64,000 nucleotides of DNA, from assembly GCF_014490555.1 (NCBI RefSeq), contig NZ_CP061032.1, positions 1,612,001 to 1,676,000 of the forward strand, written 5' to 3'. A model generated the notes under the pieces. The model was given only the letters and a program-made list of their open reading frames with translations. It was not told where the DNA came from and searched no databases. This stretch comes from Corynebacterium lujinxingii. Its GTDB lineage: Bacteria; Actinomycetota; Actinomycetes; Mycobacteriales; Mycobacteriaceae. A program made the translations under genes and the position numbers. Numbering within the stretch: position 1 is the stretch's first letter; each line of letters opens with the position of its first letter. Shown here piece by piece: positions 37,407-46,009 of this stretch.

Positions 37407-37449
37407 GCGTCTTTGGTCTGTGTCTTGGCCGTGGCATACAGTTAGGGCC

Positions 37450-38241
37450 ATGGCTAAGACGCAGGACAAGGCAACGGCAAAGGCCGCGAAGAAGGAAACG
37501 CGCGCCGCGAAGCGCGCCAAGGGTAAGGCAACGCGCTCGCAGCTCAAACAGGCGTTCGACATCCAACGCAAGCGCGATAAGGCGCTCATCCCGATCATGA
37601 TCGCCTGCGTGCTCGGCGGAGGCCTGTTGTTCTTCCTGCTCGGCATGTGGTGGGGCTGGAAGTGGTTCTGGCTTGTCATGGGCCTGATCGCTGGCGCTGT
37701 GCTCGCGATGTTCATCTTCTCCCGTCGCCTGGAGAAGTCGATGTACGACGAAGTCGGCGACACCCCGGGCGCGGCCGGTTGGACGCTGGAGAACATGCGC
37801 AACACGATGGGGATCGTGTGGCTGACCAAGACCGGCGTGCAAGCGAATACCCACATGGACACCGTCCACCGCGTCGTGGGCAACCCCGGTGTGGTGCTCG
37901 TCGGCGAGGGCGATCAGAACCGCCTGAAGTCGCTCATGGCCAAGGAGCACAAGCGCGTCGACCGCCTGCTGGCCGGTGTGCCGATCTACGAAGTCTACGC
38001 CGGCGAGGGCGAGGGCCAAGTGCGCAACCGCGACCTGCAAAAGCACCTGTTGAAGCTGCCGAAGAACTACCAGAAGAACGAGGTGTACAACCTCTCCGCG
38101 AAGTTGGATGCAATGGATTCGCGCCAGCGTCCGGGCCAGATGGCCGGCCTTCCGGGCGGTCCGCTGCCAAAGCAGGCGCAAAACATGTCGGGCATGAACC
38201 GCAAAATGCGCCGCATGCAGGAACGCAAGGGCGGTAAGTAG
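37450..38241 (+). CDS. DUF4191 membrane protein
   Basis: A 263-residue protein conserved after lipA in actinobacteria. A very basic N-terminus (KATAKAAKKETRAAKRAKGK) is followed by two transmembrane helices (IPIMIACVLGGGLLFFLLG and WFWLVMGLIAGAVLAMFIFS) and a cytoplasmic domain with VVGNPGVVLVGEGDQNRLKS. The C-terminus is basic and Met-rich (NMSGMNRKMRRMQERKGGK). No function is established to my knowledge; the constant position suggests a link with lipoate metabolism or membrane assembly, which is inference. Confidence 0.83.
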   Translation: MAKTQDKATAKAAKKETRAAKRAKGKATRSQLKQAFDIQRKRDKALIPIMIACVLGGGLLFFLLGMWWGWKWFWLVMGLIAGAVLAMFIFSRRLEKSMYDEVGDTPGAAGWTLENMRNTMGIVWLTKTGVQANTHMDTVHRVVGNPGVVLVGEGDQNRLKSLMAKEHKRVDRLLAGVPIYEVYAGEGEGQVRNRDLQKHLLKLPKNYQKNEVYNLSAKLDAMDSRQRPGQMAGLPGGPLPKQAQNMSGMNRKMRRMQERKGGK

Positions 38242-38262
38242 CACGTCCTATACTTAAAGGCT

Positions 38263-39561
38263 GTGAACACCAATTCTCAGCCCAATCCGGACCTTGCCGC
38301 CGGGGCGAACGCGTGTCTTCGCCTCGGCGTTTTACTGTTGTCCTCCGGTGCGGCCGGCTACCGCGTCATCCGGGCCGTGAAACGCTGCGCCCGCTCCCTC
38401 GGTTTTGACCGCGCCGACGTCCTCGTCGGTTTCAACACCATCAGTTGCACGTTCCACTACCGCGGCGACTTCCGCACTGCGGTCTCCGACGTCCCGCTAC
38501 CCGGCGTCAACGCCTCTCGCATTGAGGCGCTGGAGACCTTAAGCCACTCGATGCTGCAGAGTTACCGCACCCCGGCCGAGGTCAACGCGGCGCTGGACGA
38601 GATTGTGCAGATCCCCACTCCCCGCTGGGGCTTGGGCATATCGACGATCGCAGCCGGCCTCGCCTGCGCCGGCTTCGCCGTCCTCAACCAGTTCGGCTAC
38701 CTCGCAGCCGCCTTCGTGTTCGTTGCCGCGGCGCTCGGCCAACTCGCCCGCGTGAAGCTGCACCGCGTCCACTTCAACATGCTCGGTGTGACGATGGCGG
38801 CAGCCCTCGTGGCCTCCACGACCTTCCTAATGCTCACGGAACTGATGCCGTCGGGCGAGCAACTCTCGCCAGGCTTTATCGCCGCGGTGCTGTTCCTCAT
38901 TCCGGGCTTTCCGATGTTTAGCTCGTTTGTGGATTTAGCCCGCTTCGACTTCACCTCCGGCATCCCCAGATTGTTCTTCTCTCTTGAGGTCATCGTGGTG
39001 ATCATGCTGACCGTCTCAGTGGTCGCGATGATCTCGGATACGCCCGAAGCGGTTGCTCTACCGGTGCCGTTGACATTCGAGTTCCTCGCCGCGGGTGCCG
39101 CGGCCAGCTTTGTCAGTGTGGGCTGCTTCGCGCTGCTGTTTAATTCGTCGCGACGCATGGCGCTGATGGCCGCAGGCCTTGGTGCGGTGGCCAATCTTGC
39201 CCGGCTGGTGATGATGGGCGCTGGGTTGGTGCCGTTCATCGCGGCGTTTGTGGCGGCGCTGCTCATCGGGCTCGCGGGAGGCTTGATCGGCTCGTGGGCG
39301 AACATACCGCGCGTGACGGTGACCATCCCCGCTTCCGTGGTGATGATCCCGGGCACCACGATCTACGCGGCCGCGCACAACTTCGCCGTCGGCGACATCG
39401 CCAACGCATTGTCGCGCTTTACCGAGGTGTCGTTCGTGGTCATCTTCATCGGCGGCGGACTTGCAGTCGCCCGCATGCTCACCGACCCGACGTGGGCATT
39501 CTTCCGCTATATCGACTTCGACTACGAACTCGAAGGCAAAGAAATGCCGATTAACGACTAG
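38263..39561 (+). CDS. thrE: Threonine/serine exporter ThrE family
   Basis: A 432-residue membrane protein with the ThrE layout: an N-terminal cytoplasmic DUF1212 domain (LRLGVLLLSSGAAGYRVIRA) and about ten helices. C. glutamicum ThrE exports L-threonine and L-serine, and this is its likely orthologue, though shorter than the 489-residue C. glutamicum protein. GTG 38263 is 8 nt after TATACT (38249-38254). Its TAG overlaps the TAG of the convergent RDD gene in a shared CTAG. Confidence 0.85.
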   Translation: MNTNSQPNPDLAAGANACLRLGVLLLSSGAAGYRVIRAVKRCARSLGFDRADVLVGFNTISCTFHYRGDFRTAVSDVPLPGVNASRIEALETLSHSMLQSYRTPAEVNAALDEIVQIPTPRWGLGISTIAAGLACAGFAVLNQFGYLAAAFVFVAAALGQLARVKLHRVHFNMLGVTMAAALVASTTFLMLTELMPSGEQLSPGFIAAVLFLIPGFPMFSSFVDLARFDFTSGIPRLFFSLEVIVVIMLTVSVVAMISDTPEAVALPVPLTFEFLAAGAAASFVSVGCFALLFNSSRRMALMAAGLGAVANLARLVMMGAGLVPFIAAFVAALLIGLAGGLIGSWANIPRVTVTIPASVVMIPGTTIYAAAHNFAVGDIANALSRFTEVSFVVIFIGGGLAVARMLTDPTWAFFRYIDFDYELEGKEMPIND

Positions 39562-40034
39562 GAACGGATCACGGTCGTGGTGGTGGCGCGGTCGTGCATG
39601 CCGCGGCCGTCGGCGTCGACAAGCGCTGCCGGCAGCACGAACCCGGTCAGGATGGTGCGCACCGCGGCGCGCCAGAAGCCGACCGGCGCCTCTTCGTCGA
39701 CACGCGCCACGCCCATGCCCAACACCGCCATGCCCGGGGTGCGGGCGAACAGCCACCCGCACAGGATGCCGAGCACGATCCACAGCAGGTAGGTCAGGGT
39801 GTAGCGGTCGCCGAGGGCGTCGGTGTTGGCCACGATGAGCGATGCCGCGACCGCGCAGATCGCCCAGTCGATAAACACCCCACCCATGCGGCGCATTACC
39901 GACGCCTGCGAGCCGGGGCCGTTCTCCGGCATGCCGAGGAATTCGCCGGGATACGACGGCAGGTTGTCCTCCCCGGTGAATTGATTCGGGATTTCAGGGC
40001 CGTTTCGCCAGTCAGGTCGTCGATTAGCAGCCAT
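39558..40034 (-). CDS. RDD-family membrane protein
   Basis: A 158-residue RDD protein: a soluble N-terminus, then MRRMGGVFIDWAICAVAASL with the Arg and Asp that name the family, a second helix, and FARTPGMAVLGMGVARVD with a third helix after it. Function is unknown; some RDD proteins act as Na+/H+ antiporters. ATG 40034 diverges from glnA, and the stop lies in a CTAG shared with thrE. The same gene lies beside glnA in C. glutamicum. Confidence 0.85.
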   Translation of the reverse strand: MAANRRPDWRNGPEIPNQFTGEDNLPSYPGEFLGMPENGPGSQASVMRRMGGVFIDWAICAVAASLIVANTDALGDRYTLTYLLWIVLGILCGWLFARTPGMAVLGMGVARVDEEAPVGFWRAAVRTILTGFVLPAALVDADGRGMHDRATTTTVIRS

Positions 40035-40109
40035 GCTTCACGAGCCTAGCCGTGGACGGGTCTACACTTGTAACTGCTTATGACAGCCAATCGACGAGGA
40101 GTACCACCC

Positions 40110-41546
40110 GTGGCCTTCGACAACATCGAAGACGTTAAGAAATTCATTGCCGACGAGGGGGTGGAATTCGTTGACGTGCGCTTCACCGACGTGCCCGGCA
40201 TCGAACACCACTTCTCCATCCCGGCGTCGATGTTCGACGAGGAGGTCATGGAAGAAGGTCTCGCGTTCGACGGCTCGTCGATTCGCGGCTTCACGACGAT
40301 CGAAGAATCCGACATGACCCTCATGCCGGACCTCGCCACCGCCCGCCTCGACCTGTTCCGCGGCACGAAGACGCTGAACGTGAAGTTCTTTGTCAACGAC
40401 CCGTTCACCCACGAGCCGTTCTCCCGCGACCCGCGCAACGTGGCCAAGAAGGCCGAGGAGTACCTGCAGTCCACCGGCATCGCGGACTCCTGCTCCATCG
40501 GCGCCGAGGCGGAGTTCTACCTGTTCGACTCCATCCGCTACGAGGTGGACGGCCACAAGTCCTTCTTCGAGATCGACGCGGAAGAAGGCTGGTGGAACCG
40601 CGGCAACGAGACCGACGTCGACGGCGGCCCAAACCTGGGCTACAAGAACCGCTGGAAGGGCGGCTACTTCCCCGTCCCGCCGCACGACAAGACCGTCGAG
40701 GCGCGCGACGCGATGGTGCGCAACCTGGATGCCGCCGGTTTCGAGATCGAGCGCTTCCACCGCGAGGTGGGCAACGGCGGCCAGCAGGAGATCAACTACC
40801 GCTTCAACACCCTGCTCCACGCGGCAGATGACCTGCAGGACTTCAAGTACATCATCAAAAACACCGCCACCCAGTTCGGCAAGACCGCAACATTTATGCC
40901 GAAGCCGCTGGCTGGCGACAACGGCTCCGGCATGCACGCGCATATGTCCCTGTGGAAGGGCGGCGAGCCGCTGTTTTACGACGAGTCCGGCTACGGCGGA
41001 CTGTCCGACATCGCCCGCTGGTACATCGGCGGCCTGCTGGAGCACGCCGGCGCGGTGCTGGCGTTTACCAACCCGACGCTGAACTCGTACCACCGCCTAG
41101 TGCCGGGCTTCGAGGCCCCGATCAACCTCGTGTACTCCCAGCGCAACCGCTCCGCCGCGATCCGCATCCCGATCACCGGCGCGAACCCGAAGGCCAAGCG
41201 AGTCGAGTTCCGCGCCCCGGACCCGTCGGGCAACCCCTACCTCGGCTTCGCGGCCATGCTCATGGCGGGCATCGACGGCATCAAAAACCGCATCGAGCCG
41301 CACGCCCCGGTGGACAAGGACCTCTACGAACTGCCGCCGGAGGAAGCCAAGGACATCCCACAGGCGCCGACCTCGCTCGAGGCATCGCTGACAGCGCTGG
41401 AGAAGGACCACTACTTCCTCACCGAAGGTGACGTGTTCACGGAGGATCTGATCGAGACCTACATCAAGTTGAAGTACGACAACGAAATCACCCCGGTGCG
41501 CCTGCGTCCGACGCCGCAGGAGTTCGAGATGTACTTCGACTGCTAG
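40110..41546 (+). CDS. glnA: Glutamine synthetase type I (main)
   Basis: A 478-residue GSI-beta glutamine synthetase. Landmarks are [17 protein letters not shown], the ATP-site [12 protein letters not shown], and the adenylylation Tyr in [16 protein letters not shown], so it is a substrate for GlnE at 51147-54155. GTG 40110 is favoured by GAGGAG (40096-40101) 8 nt upstream, giving [13 protein letters not shown] -10-like TACACT lies near 40063. I see no AmtR operator in the 75-bp upstream gap, but the motif is degenerate. Confidence 0.96.
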   Translation: MAFDNIEDVKKFIADEGVEFVDVRFTDVPGIEHHFSIPASMFDEEVMEEGLAFDGSSIRGFTTIEESDMTLMPDLATARLDLFRGTKTLNVKFFVNDPFTHEPFSRDPRNVAKKAEEYLQSTGIADSCSIGAEAEFYLFDSIRYEVDGHKSFFEIDAEEGWWNRGNETDVDGGPNLGYKNRWKGGYFPVPPHDKTVEARDAMVRNLDAAGFEIERFHREVGNGGQQEINYRFNTLLHAADDLQDFKYIIKNTATQFGKTATFMPKPLAGDNGSGMHAHMSLWKGGEPLFYDESGYGGLSDIARWYIGGLLEHAGAVLAFTNPTLNSYHRLVPGFEAPINLVYSQRNRSAAIRIPITGANPKAKRVEFRAPDPSGNPYLGFAAMLMAGIDGIKNRIEPHAPVDKDLYELPPEEAKDIPQAPTSLEASLTALEKDHYFLTEGDVFTEDLIETYIKLKYDNEITPVRLRPTPQEFEMYFDC

Positions 41547-41627
41547 ACGGTCCCCTCACCCGGCGGTGACATGGAATCCCCAGTAGGCTGACAGCGTTCG
41601 TATTTGTCGAAACTTGTAAGGATTCCC

Positions 41628-42503
41628 ATGTCCACCCCGAACCAGTGGGGCAACAACCAGCCCCAAAACAATCCGCAAAATCAGTGGAACGCGCAGCAGG
41701 CGTGGTCCGCGCAGCCGGCCGGCGGTCAGCCGGGCGGCCAGCGGCCAGGCGGTGCGCCGAAGTCCGCGAAATCCATCGGTTGGCCGGTTTGGTGCTACCT
41801 CGGCGCCTTCCTGCTGACGCTTTTGACCAGCTTCCTGAAAGTCATCTCGGCCAAGATGGACTATGGCATTGGTTCCGCAGAGATGGGCGTGAACTGGTGG
41901 GGCAAGGTCTCCGCTTCCGCGTCCGCCTTCGGGCGTTACGACACCGGCGGCAGCTACGATTTCGGCGGCGCCGACTACGTCGTGTTCAGTCTGCTCATCT
42001 TGGCGCTGCTGGCGGCGGCGACGTACTTCGCCTTCGTTCGCAACGACAAGCTCACCGGCATCCTCGGCCTTGTCGCCGCCGGCCTGCAGCTGCTGGCCGT
42101 CGTGGTCAAGCTTTTCCAGATTCTCGGCGAGAGCTTCTTCCACACCGGCGCCGGCTGGTGGTTGTGGCTGCTGATCTCCCTAGCCACCCTTTTCGTTTCC
42201 CTGCAGATGTTCAAGACCGGCCGCGCTGGCGTGGAGCAGAAGTTTAATTCCGCACGCGCGGCTGCCCAGAACAAGCAGCAGCAGAACCAGCAGCAGAACT
42301 CCTGGGGCCAGCAGGCTCCGCAGCAGCCGCAGCAGCCGCAGCAGGGCCAGCCGAATACATGGGCACCGCAGCCGCAGCAGCCCCAGTCGCAGCAGCCGCA
42401 GCAACAGAACCCGCAGCAGGGCCAGCAGCCGCAGCAGCAGAACTGGACCCAGTGGCAGAACCCGGGCCAAGACGGCCCGTCCAATCCGCCGGCTTCCAAC
42501 TAG
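41628..42503 (+). CDS. Membrane protein with Gln-rich C-terminal tail
   Basis: A 291-residue protein starting ATG 41628 after AAGGA. A polar Asn/Gln-rich head (NQWGNNQPQNNPQNQWN) precedes four transmembrane helices (about residues 50-205) with a conserved MGVNWWGK in the first outer loop, then about 75 residues dominated by Gln, Pro and Asn in QQP/QNPQ repeats. A paralogue with the same plan lies at 50413-51150 next to glnE. No known family is recognised. A low-complexity Q tail suggests a multivalent binding or clustering segment, but this is inference. Confidence 0.78.
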   Translation: MSTPNQWGNNQPQNNPQNQWNAQQAWSAQPAGGQPGGQRPGGAPKSAKSIGWPVWCYLGAFLLTLLTSFLKVISAKMDYGIGSAEMGVNWWGKVSASASAFGRYDTGGSYDFGGADYVVFSLLILALLAAATYFAFVRNDKLTGILGLVAAGLQLLAVVVKLFQILGESFFHTGAGWWLWLLISLATLFVSLQMFKTGRAGVEQKFNSARAAAQNKQQQNQQQNSWGQQAPQQPQQPQQGQPNTWAPQPQQPQSQQPQQQNPQQGQQPQQQNWTQWQNPGQDGPSNPPASN

Positions 42504-42518
42504 CCAAACGGATTTGTG

Positions 42519-42537
42519 GTTGCTTAGCCTGAACTAA
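42519..42537 (+). promoter_or_regulatory. DtxR-box-like sequence upstream of the VIT transporter gene
   Basis: GTTGCTTAGCCTGAACTAA matches 14 of the 19 positions of the DtxR/IdeR consensus TTAGGTTAGCCTAACCTAA. It lies about 70 bp before the VIT/CCC1 gene, which would suit iron control. AGCCTGAACT (42525) recurs as AGCCTGACCT at 42546, 21 bp on, then inverted at 42561-42570. The DtxR assignment is inference. Confidence 0.35.
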
Positions 42538-42545
42538 CTTTGTAT

Positions 42546-42570
42546 AGCCTGACCTGCGAAAGGTCAGGCT
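42546..42570 (+). terminator. Hairpin after the Q-rich membrane protein gene
   Basis: AGCCTGACCT and AGGTCAGGCT form a perfect 10-bp stem with a GCGAA loop, followed by TTACTTGCTT. It is about 40 nt past the stop at 42503 and is most simply a terminator. It may also be part of the operator region of the VIT gene, because its arms repeat the half-site at 42525. Confidence 0.6.
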
Positions 42571-42605
42571 TTACTTGCTTGCGCAGGGAAAACATTCCGG
42601 TCACG

Positions 42606-43199
42606 ATGGCCTCCATGACCGACACATTGAACCGCCCCGACTCTTGCTCCAACGACTGCCCTGCAGCCGGGGCCGCTGTGGAACCCGGCGCCGGCGAGCG
42701 CCTGAACCGCCTTCGCGCCGCCGTTCTCGGCGCGAACGACGGCATCGTCTCCACCGCCTCAGTAGTCGTCGGTGTCGCTGGCGCGACAGCGAATCAGACG
42801 ACGATCGCGATGTCGGGTCTCGCCGCCGTGGTTGGTGGCGCGGTGTCGATGGCGCTGGGCGAATACGTGTCGGTGTCGTCGCAACGCGACTCGGAGCGCG
42901 CCATGGGCATGGCCGAGCGGCATCAGGTCAACCCGTGGACGGCAGGCATCGCTTCGTTCTTCGCATTCCTGCTCGGCGCGGCACTGCCGTTTATTACCGC
43001 GCTGGTCGCGCCGGAGGCTGCGCGCATCGTGTCCATCTTTTTGGTCACGCTGGTGGCTCTGGCACTGACCGGTGCGCTGTCGGCGAAGCTTGGCGACGCG
43101 CCGGTGGGCCGATCCGTCGCCCGCATCGTTATCGGCGGTTCGTTGGCGCTCGCGGTGACGTTCGCGGTCGGCTCGCTCTTCGGCGCGACCGCGGTGTAA
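42606..43199 (+). CDS. VIT1/CCC1-family iron/manganese transporter
   Basis: About 197 residues. RAAVLGANDGIVSTASVVVGVAGA is the characteristic first helix with its metal-path acidic residue, followed by AVSMALGEYVSVSSQRDSE, the second family block. Five transmembrane helices are visible. Members export Fe2+ or Mn2+ from the cytoplasm. ATG 42606 and ATG 42615 are both possible. The N-terminus carries SCSNDC before the first helix, a possible metal-binding pair. A DtxR-like box upstream suggests iron-dependent control. Confidence 0.85.
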   Translation: MASMTDTLNRPDSCSNDCPAAGAAVEPGAGERLNRLRAAVLGANDGIVSTASVVVGVAGATANQTTIAMSGLAAVVGGAVSMALGEYVSVSSQRDSERAMGMAERHQVNPWTAGIASFFAFLLGAALPFITALVAPEAARIVSIFLVTLVALALTGALSAKLGDAPVGRSVARIVIGGSLALAVTFAVGSLFGATAV

Positions 43200-43208
43200 G
43201 GGGTAAAT

Positions 43209-43265
43209 ACACAAGTCCACACAAAGTACACAACTCCACACAAACCACACATCTCCACACAACGT
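43209..43265 (+). repeat. Three 19-bp tandem repeats in the AAA+ ATPase promoter
   Basis: The units are ACACAAGTCCACACAAAGT (43209), ACACAACTCCACACAAACC (43228) and ACACATCTCCACACAACGT (43247). They share 15 of 19 positions with the core TCCACACAA constant. They end 4 bp before the -10 box TACAGT (43269-43274), which is 7 nt from the ATG, and so cover the -35 region. They are direct, not inverted, which suggests cooperative binding of a protein along one face, possibly the ATPase itself. Confidence 0.85.
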
Positions 43266-43281
43266 GGGTACAGTTTGTGCC

Positions 43282-44493
43282 ATGAACGTCCCTACCAATC
43301 CTTTCCGCGCGTCACTCGGCACAAGTCCGCCGTTGCTCGTCGGTCGCGACGAGATCCTCGACGACTTCCGCCTTGCGCTGGAAGAAGGACCTGGGGCGCA
43401 CGAACGGATCTCCCTGCTCGTCGGTGCGCGAGGTATCGGAAAGACCGCCCTCCTCAACGAAATGGAAGACGTGGCACGCGATGCAGGGTGGCTCACCTTC
43501 TCCGAGACAGCGACTGAAGGGTTCGTCAGCAGCCTGAAAGATCAGCTTTCGGATTTCCTGCAGCAGGACAAGTCAGGTCGGACCTCGTGGCAGCTGGGCC
43601 CTGGGTTCTTGCGTGTAAAGCACGAAGAACAAAGTCAGTCCCGGCAGTCGACGTCGCTGCGCGCGATGCTTACCGCAGTGCTCGACAAACTCTCCGACAC
43701 GGAGCGGTTCAACCGATCGGGCAGCGGGGTGCTCATTACCGTCGATGAGCTCCATTTCGTTCACCACGACGAAATCGTCGAGTTTGCCACCGCGATCCAA
43801 CATCTCGTTCGCGAGAATCTCGACGTGGCTGTCGTGCTCGCGGGCATCCCGAGTTCAATTCGCCCTCTACTCGCAAGTGACGGAGGGCGCAATCCGATTA
43901 CGTTTCTGCGACGAGCCAACCGGGTAGACCTTGGGCGGCTCACCGACAGTGAGGTGAGAGAAGGTCTTGCGGTTCCGGTAACCCAAGCCGGACGCAACTG
44001 GGATGAGGCAGCTCTCGAAAAGGCAGTGCATGCTACCGGCGGTTATCCCTTCATGATTCAGCTTATCGGAAACGCCGCATGGAGATTCGAGCGCGGCGAG
44101 CAGATTGGCGAGGCATCCACTGACAAAGCCATCACCCGCGCCCGGAAGAAGTTGGGCCAACTCGTCCACGAGCCCGCACTCAATGACCTCTCCGCTGAGG
44201 ACCGCAGATTCCTCGCTGCAATGTCGCTGGACGAGGGCCCCTCAAAAATCACAGACGTCGCCCAGCGACTCGAGGTTAGCCATCAGCAGGCGTACAACTA
44301 CCGTCGACGGCTGTACGAAGCGGACATGATCACCAACGAACGGGGAACTGCGGACTTCGCTTTGCCATATCTCCGCGAGTACCTCCGTGACCATGTCGTC
44401 TCAGACATTCTGCGTGTCCCGGTAGACGAGCCCCAGAACCGACCCAACTCGGCACCCCGGCGACTAAGGGATTACCATGCGCTGAGTGACTGA
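43282..44493 (+). CDS. AAA+/STAND-like ATPase with C-terminal winged helix (Orc/Cdc6-like layout)
   Basis: A 403-residue P-loop ATPase. The start PTNPFRASLGTSPPLLVGRD is followed by Walker A (VGARGIGKTALL), Walker B (VLITVDELHFV), a sensor-1-like VAVVLAGIPSSI, a GGYPFMIQLIG motif typical of Orc1/Cdc6 and STAND ATPases, and a winged-helix region (ITDVAQRLEVSHQQAYNYRR). This resembles archaeal-type ATPases found sporadically in actinobacteria; function is not established. ATG 43282 fits a leaderless promoter, preceded by three 19-bp direct repeats. It overlaps the TDT gene by 8 bp. Codon choice looks less GC-biased than neighbours (for example cgc aat ccg att acg ttt ctg), a hint of transfer. 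Confidence 0.8.
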   Translation: MNVPTNPFRASLGTSPPLLVGRDEILDDFRLALEEGPGAHERISLLVGARGIGKTALLNEMEDVARDAGWLTFSETATEGFVSSLKDQLSDFLQQDKSGRTSWQLGPGFLRVKHEEQSQSRQSTSLRAMLTAVLDKLSDTERFNRSGSGVLITVDELHFVHHDEIVEFATAIQHLVRENLDVAVVLAGIPSSIRPLLASDGGRNPITFLRRANRVDLGRLTDSEVREGLAVPVTQAGRNWDEAALEKAVHATGGYPFMIQLIGNAAWRFERGEQIGEASTDKAITRARKKLGQLVHEPALNDLSAEDRRFLAAMSLDEGPSKITDVAQRLEVSHQQAYNYRRRLYEADMITNERGTADFALPYLREYLRDHVVSDILRVPVDEPQNRPNSAPRRLRDYHALSD

Positions 44494-45430
44494 AAAGTTT
44501 CGCCAACTGCCCCCACCCGGCCCTGCGTGGGGTGGCAGTCTCATGGGCACATCGATTGTTTCGCGACTTCTCGTGGAGAAGGACCTCCTTGTCGGCGCCG
44601 GCATTTTCGCCGCGATCGCCTCGGGGATCTTCGTCGCGCTCGTCGTCGGGTTCGCGCGCTACCGCCACCCTCAGTTTCGACGCACCACGATGGCGGAATG
44701 GTCGATGTTTTTCATCGGCATCCTCGCCCTGGGTGCGGCGCTGTCGGGCCTGACGGGCTCCGGCGTCTACCGCCTCATCGGCTTCTGGATCGGCGCGCCG
44801 GTCACTGTGATCACGTGGGCAATCCAGCTCACGCGTTTCGACGGCAACCCTCGCTTCACCTGGGGCTTGCCTTTGGTCGGCCCGTCCATTTCCGCGTCGG
44901 TGGCCGGCTGGCTGGCGCGCGACTACGGCAACATGTACCACACCATGGGCACGGTCTTTTTCGTCATGTCGATCCTCACCGCGGTACCGGTGTTCATCGG
45001 CGTGTACTGGGCGGCGTTCCACGGCAAAGTGGACCTTTCCGGCGCGAACTCGGCCACCGCGTGGGTGCCGCTGGGTGTCATCGGCCAATCCACCACCGCG
45101 ATGCAGATCCTCTACCCGGGCAAGTTCTCGGTGTACTACGGCTACGTCGCGCTCATCATCGCGATCCCGCTGGCACTGTTCGCTATGCGCACCTTCTACC
45201 CCAACGTCGCACGGTGGGTGGACTACTCCCCTGCATGGTGGGCGTGCACCTTCCCGCCGGGCACGGTGAGCATGGGCGGCCACCAGGTAGCGTTGGTTAA
45301 CGGCTCCCACTGGCTCGACGTCATCGCGTTGACCATCCCGTTGCTGCTGCTCGCGCACTGGACGCTGTGTTCGACCCGGTTCATCGGCTGGGTGCTGGAG
45401 GGTCGCCGCGGTTCGGTGACGCTGCAGTAA
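44486..45430 (+). CDS. TDT-family (TehA/SLAC1-like) transporter
   Basis: A 314-residue polytopic protein of the tellurite-resistance/dicarboxylate transporter family, with about nine to ten helices. PPGPAWGGSLMGTSIVS at the N-terminus is the usual first-helix signature, and GLPLVGPSISASVAGWLA the later one. Members carry anions such as C4-dicarboxylates, sulfite or chloride; the substrate here is unknown. GTG 44486 lies 7 nt after TACCAT (44473-44478), a promoter inside the 3' end of the ATPase gene, so it may be transcribed independently. Confidence 0.82.
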   Translation: MTEKFRQLPPPGPAWGGSLMGTSIVSRLLVEKDLLVGAGIFAAIASGIFVALVVGFARYRHPQFRRTTMAEWSMFFIGILALGAALSGLTGSGVYRLIGFWIGAPVTVITWAIQLTRFDGNPRFTWGLPLVGPSISASVAGWLARDYGNMYHTMGTVFFVMSILTAVPVFIGVYWAAFHGKVDLSGANSATAWVPLGVIGQSTTAMQILYPGKFSVYYGYVALIIAIPLALFAMRTFYPNVARWVDYSPAWWACTFPPGTVSMGGHQVALVNGSHWLDVIALTIPLLLLAHWTLCSTRFIGWVLEGRRGSVTLQ

Positions 45431-45445
45431 CGTTGCAGTGACGTT

Positions 45446-46009
45446 TTAGCGCGCGAGGTTCAAATCCACTTCGATCCCGCCGACGCGCCCGCGGGATGTG
45501 AACTGCCATATTTCAGGCTCCGGAAATCCGATGGGGCGCGGCCACGGGCCCAACTGCTCGGGTGACGTGACGGTGTTGTTGCCCCACTGCGCGAGCCACA
45601 ACGCCCCGAACTGTGCGGGGCTGGCCAATCCCATGTGCCGGCGCCAGTACCAGGCGTTTGTGTACACGCCGGCCACCTCGACGCCGGCTTGTTGAAATGA
45701 CGAGGCGGCCACGTGGACGTCGTCAAGCGACAGCCCTGCGGGCGATTCCACGTCGATCCACATGGGCAAACGCTTGTCGACGACGCCTTTAGACGCCACC
45801 TCAACCTGCTGCTGAACCGTCGTGCCCTCCGAGGGGGCGCGCAGGAAATGGTAGGTGGCGATGTCGCAGCCGGCGGCGGTGGCGTCGGCAAGCAATTGCG
45901 CAAAGCACGGGTCGCGGTAGGTGCCGTCGGTGGTGCGGATGATGGCGAAGTCGAAGCCGGAAAAGTCGAAGCCGCGCTGGTGCTCGGAGACGTCGACGCC
46001 GAGCCTCAC
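45446..46009 (-). CDS. Glycoside hydrolase family 25-like protein without signal peptide
   Basis: A 187-residue GH25 (lysozyme-type) domain: the strand MRLGVDVSEHQRGFDFSGFD with the first catalytic-site Asp, IATYHFLRAPSE, the MWIDVESPAG strand with the Asp-x-Glu pair, and C-terminal IWQFTSRGRVGGIEVDLNL. There is no signal peptide or wall-binding domain, which is unusual for a wall hydrolase. GTG 46009 overlaps the TGA of the Nudix gene (GTGA), so it is translated with a cytosolic enzyme. A domesticated endolysin or a cytosolic glycosidase are possible readings. Confidence 0.8.
   Translation of the reverse strand: MRLGVDVSEHQRGFDFSGFDFAIIRTTDGTYRDPCFAQLLADATAAGCDIATYHFLRAPSEGTTVQQQVEVASKGVVDKRLPMWIDVESPAGLSLDDVHVAASSFQQAGVEVAGVYTNAWYWRRHMGLASPAQFGALWLAQWGNNTVTSPEQLGPWPRPIGFPEPEIWQFTSRGRVGGIEVDLNLAR

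Noticed and set aside
40035..40109. AmtR operator upstream of glnA
   Set aside because: No sequence close to the AmtR consensus was found in this gap; a degenerate site cannot be excluded.
43209..43265. CRISPR array
   Set aside because: The three 19-bp units are directly adjacent with no spacers, and no cas gene is present.
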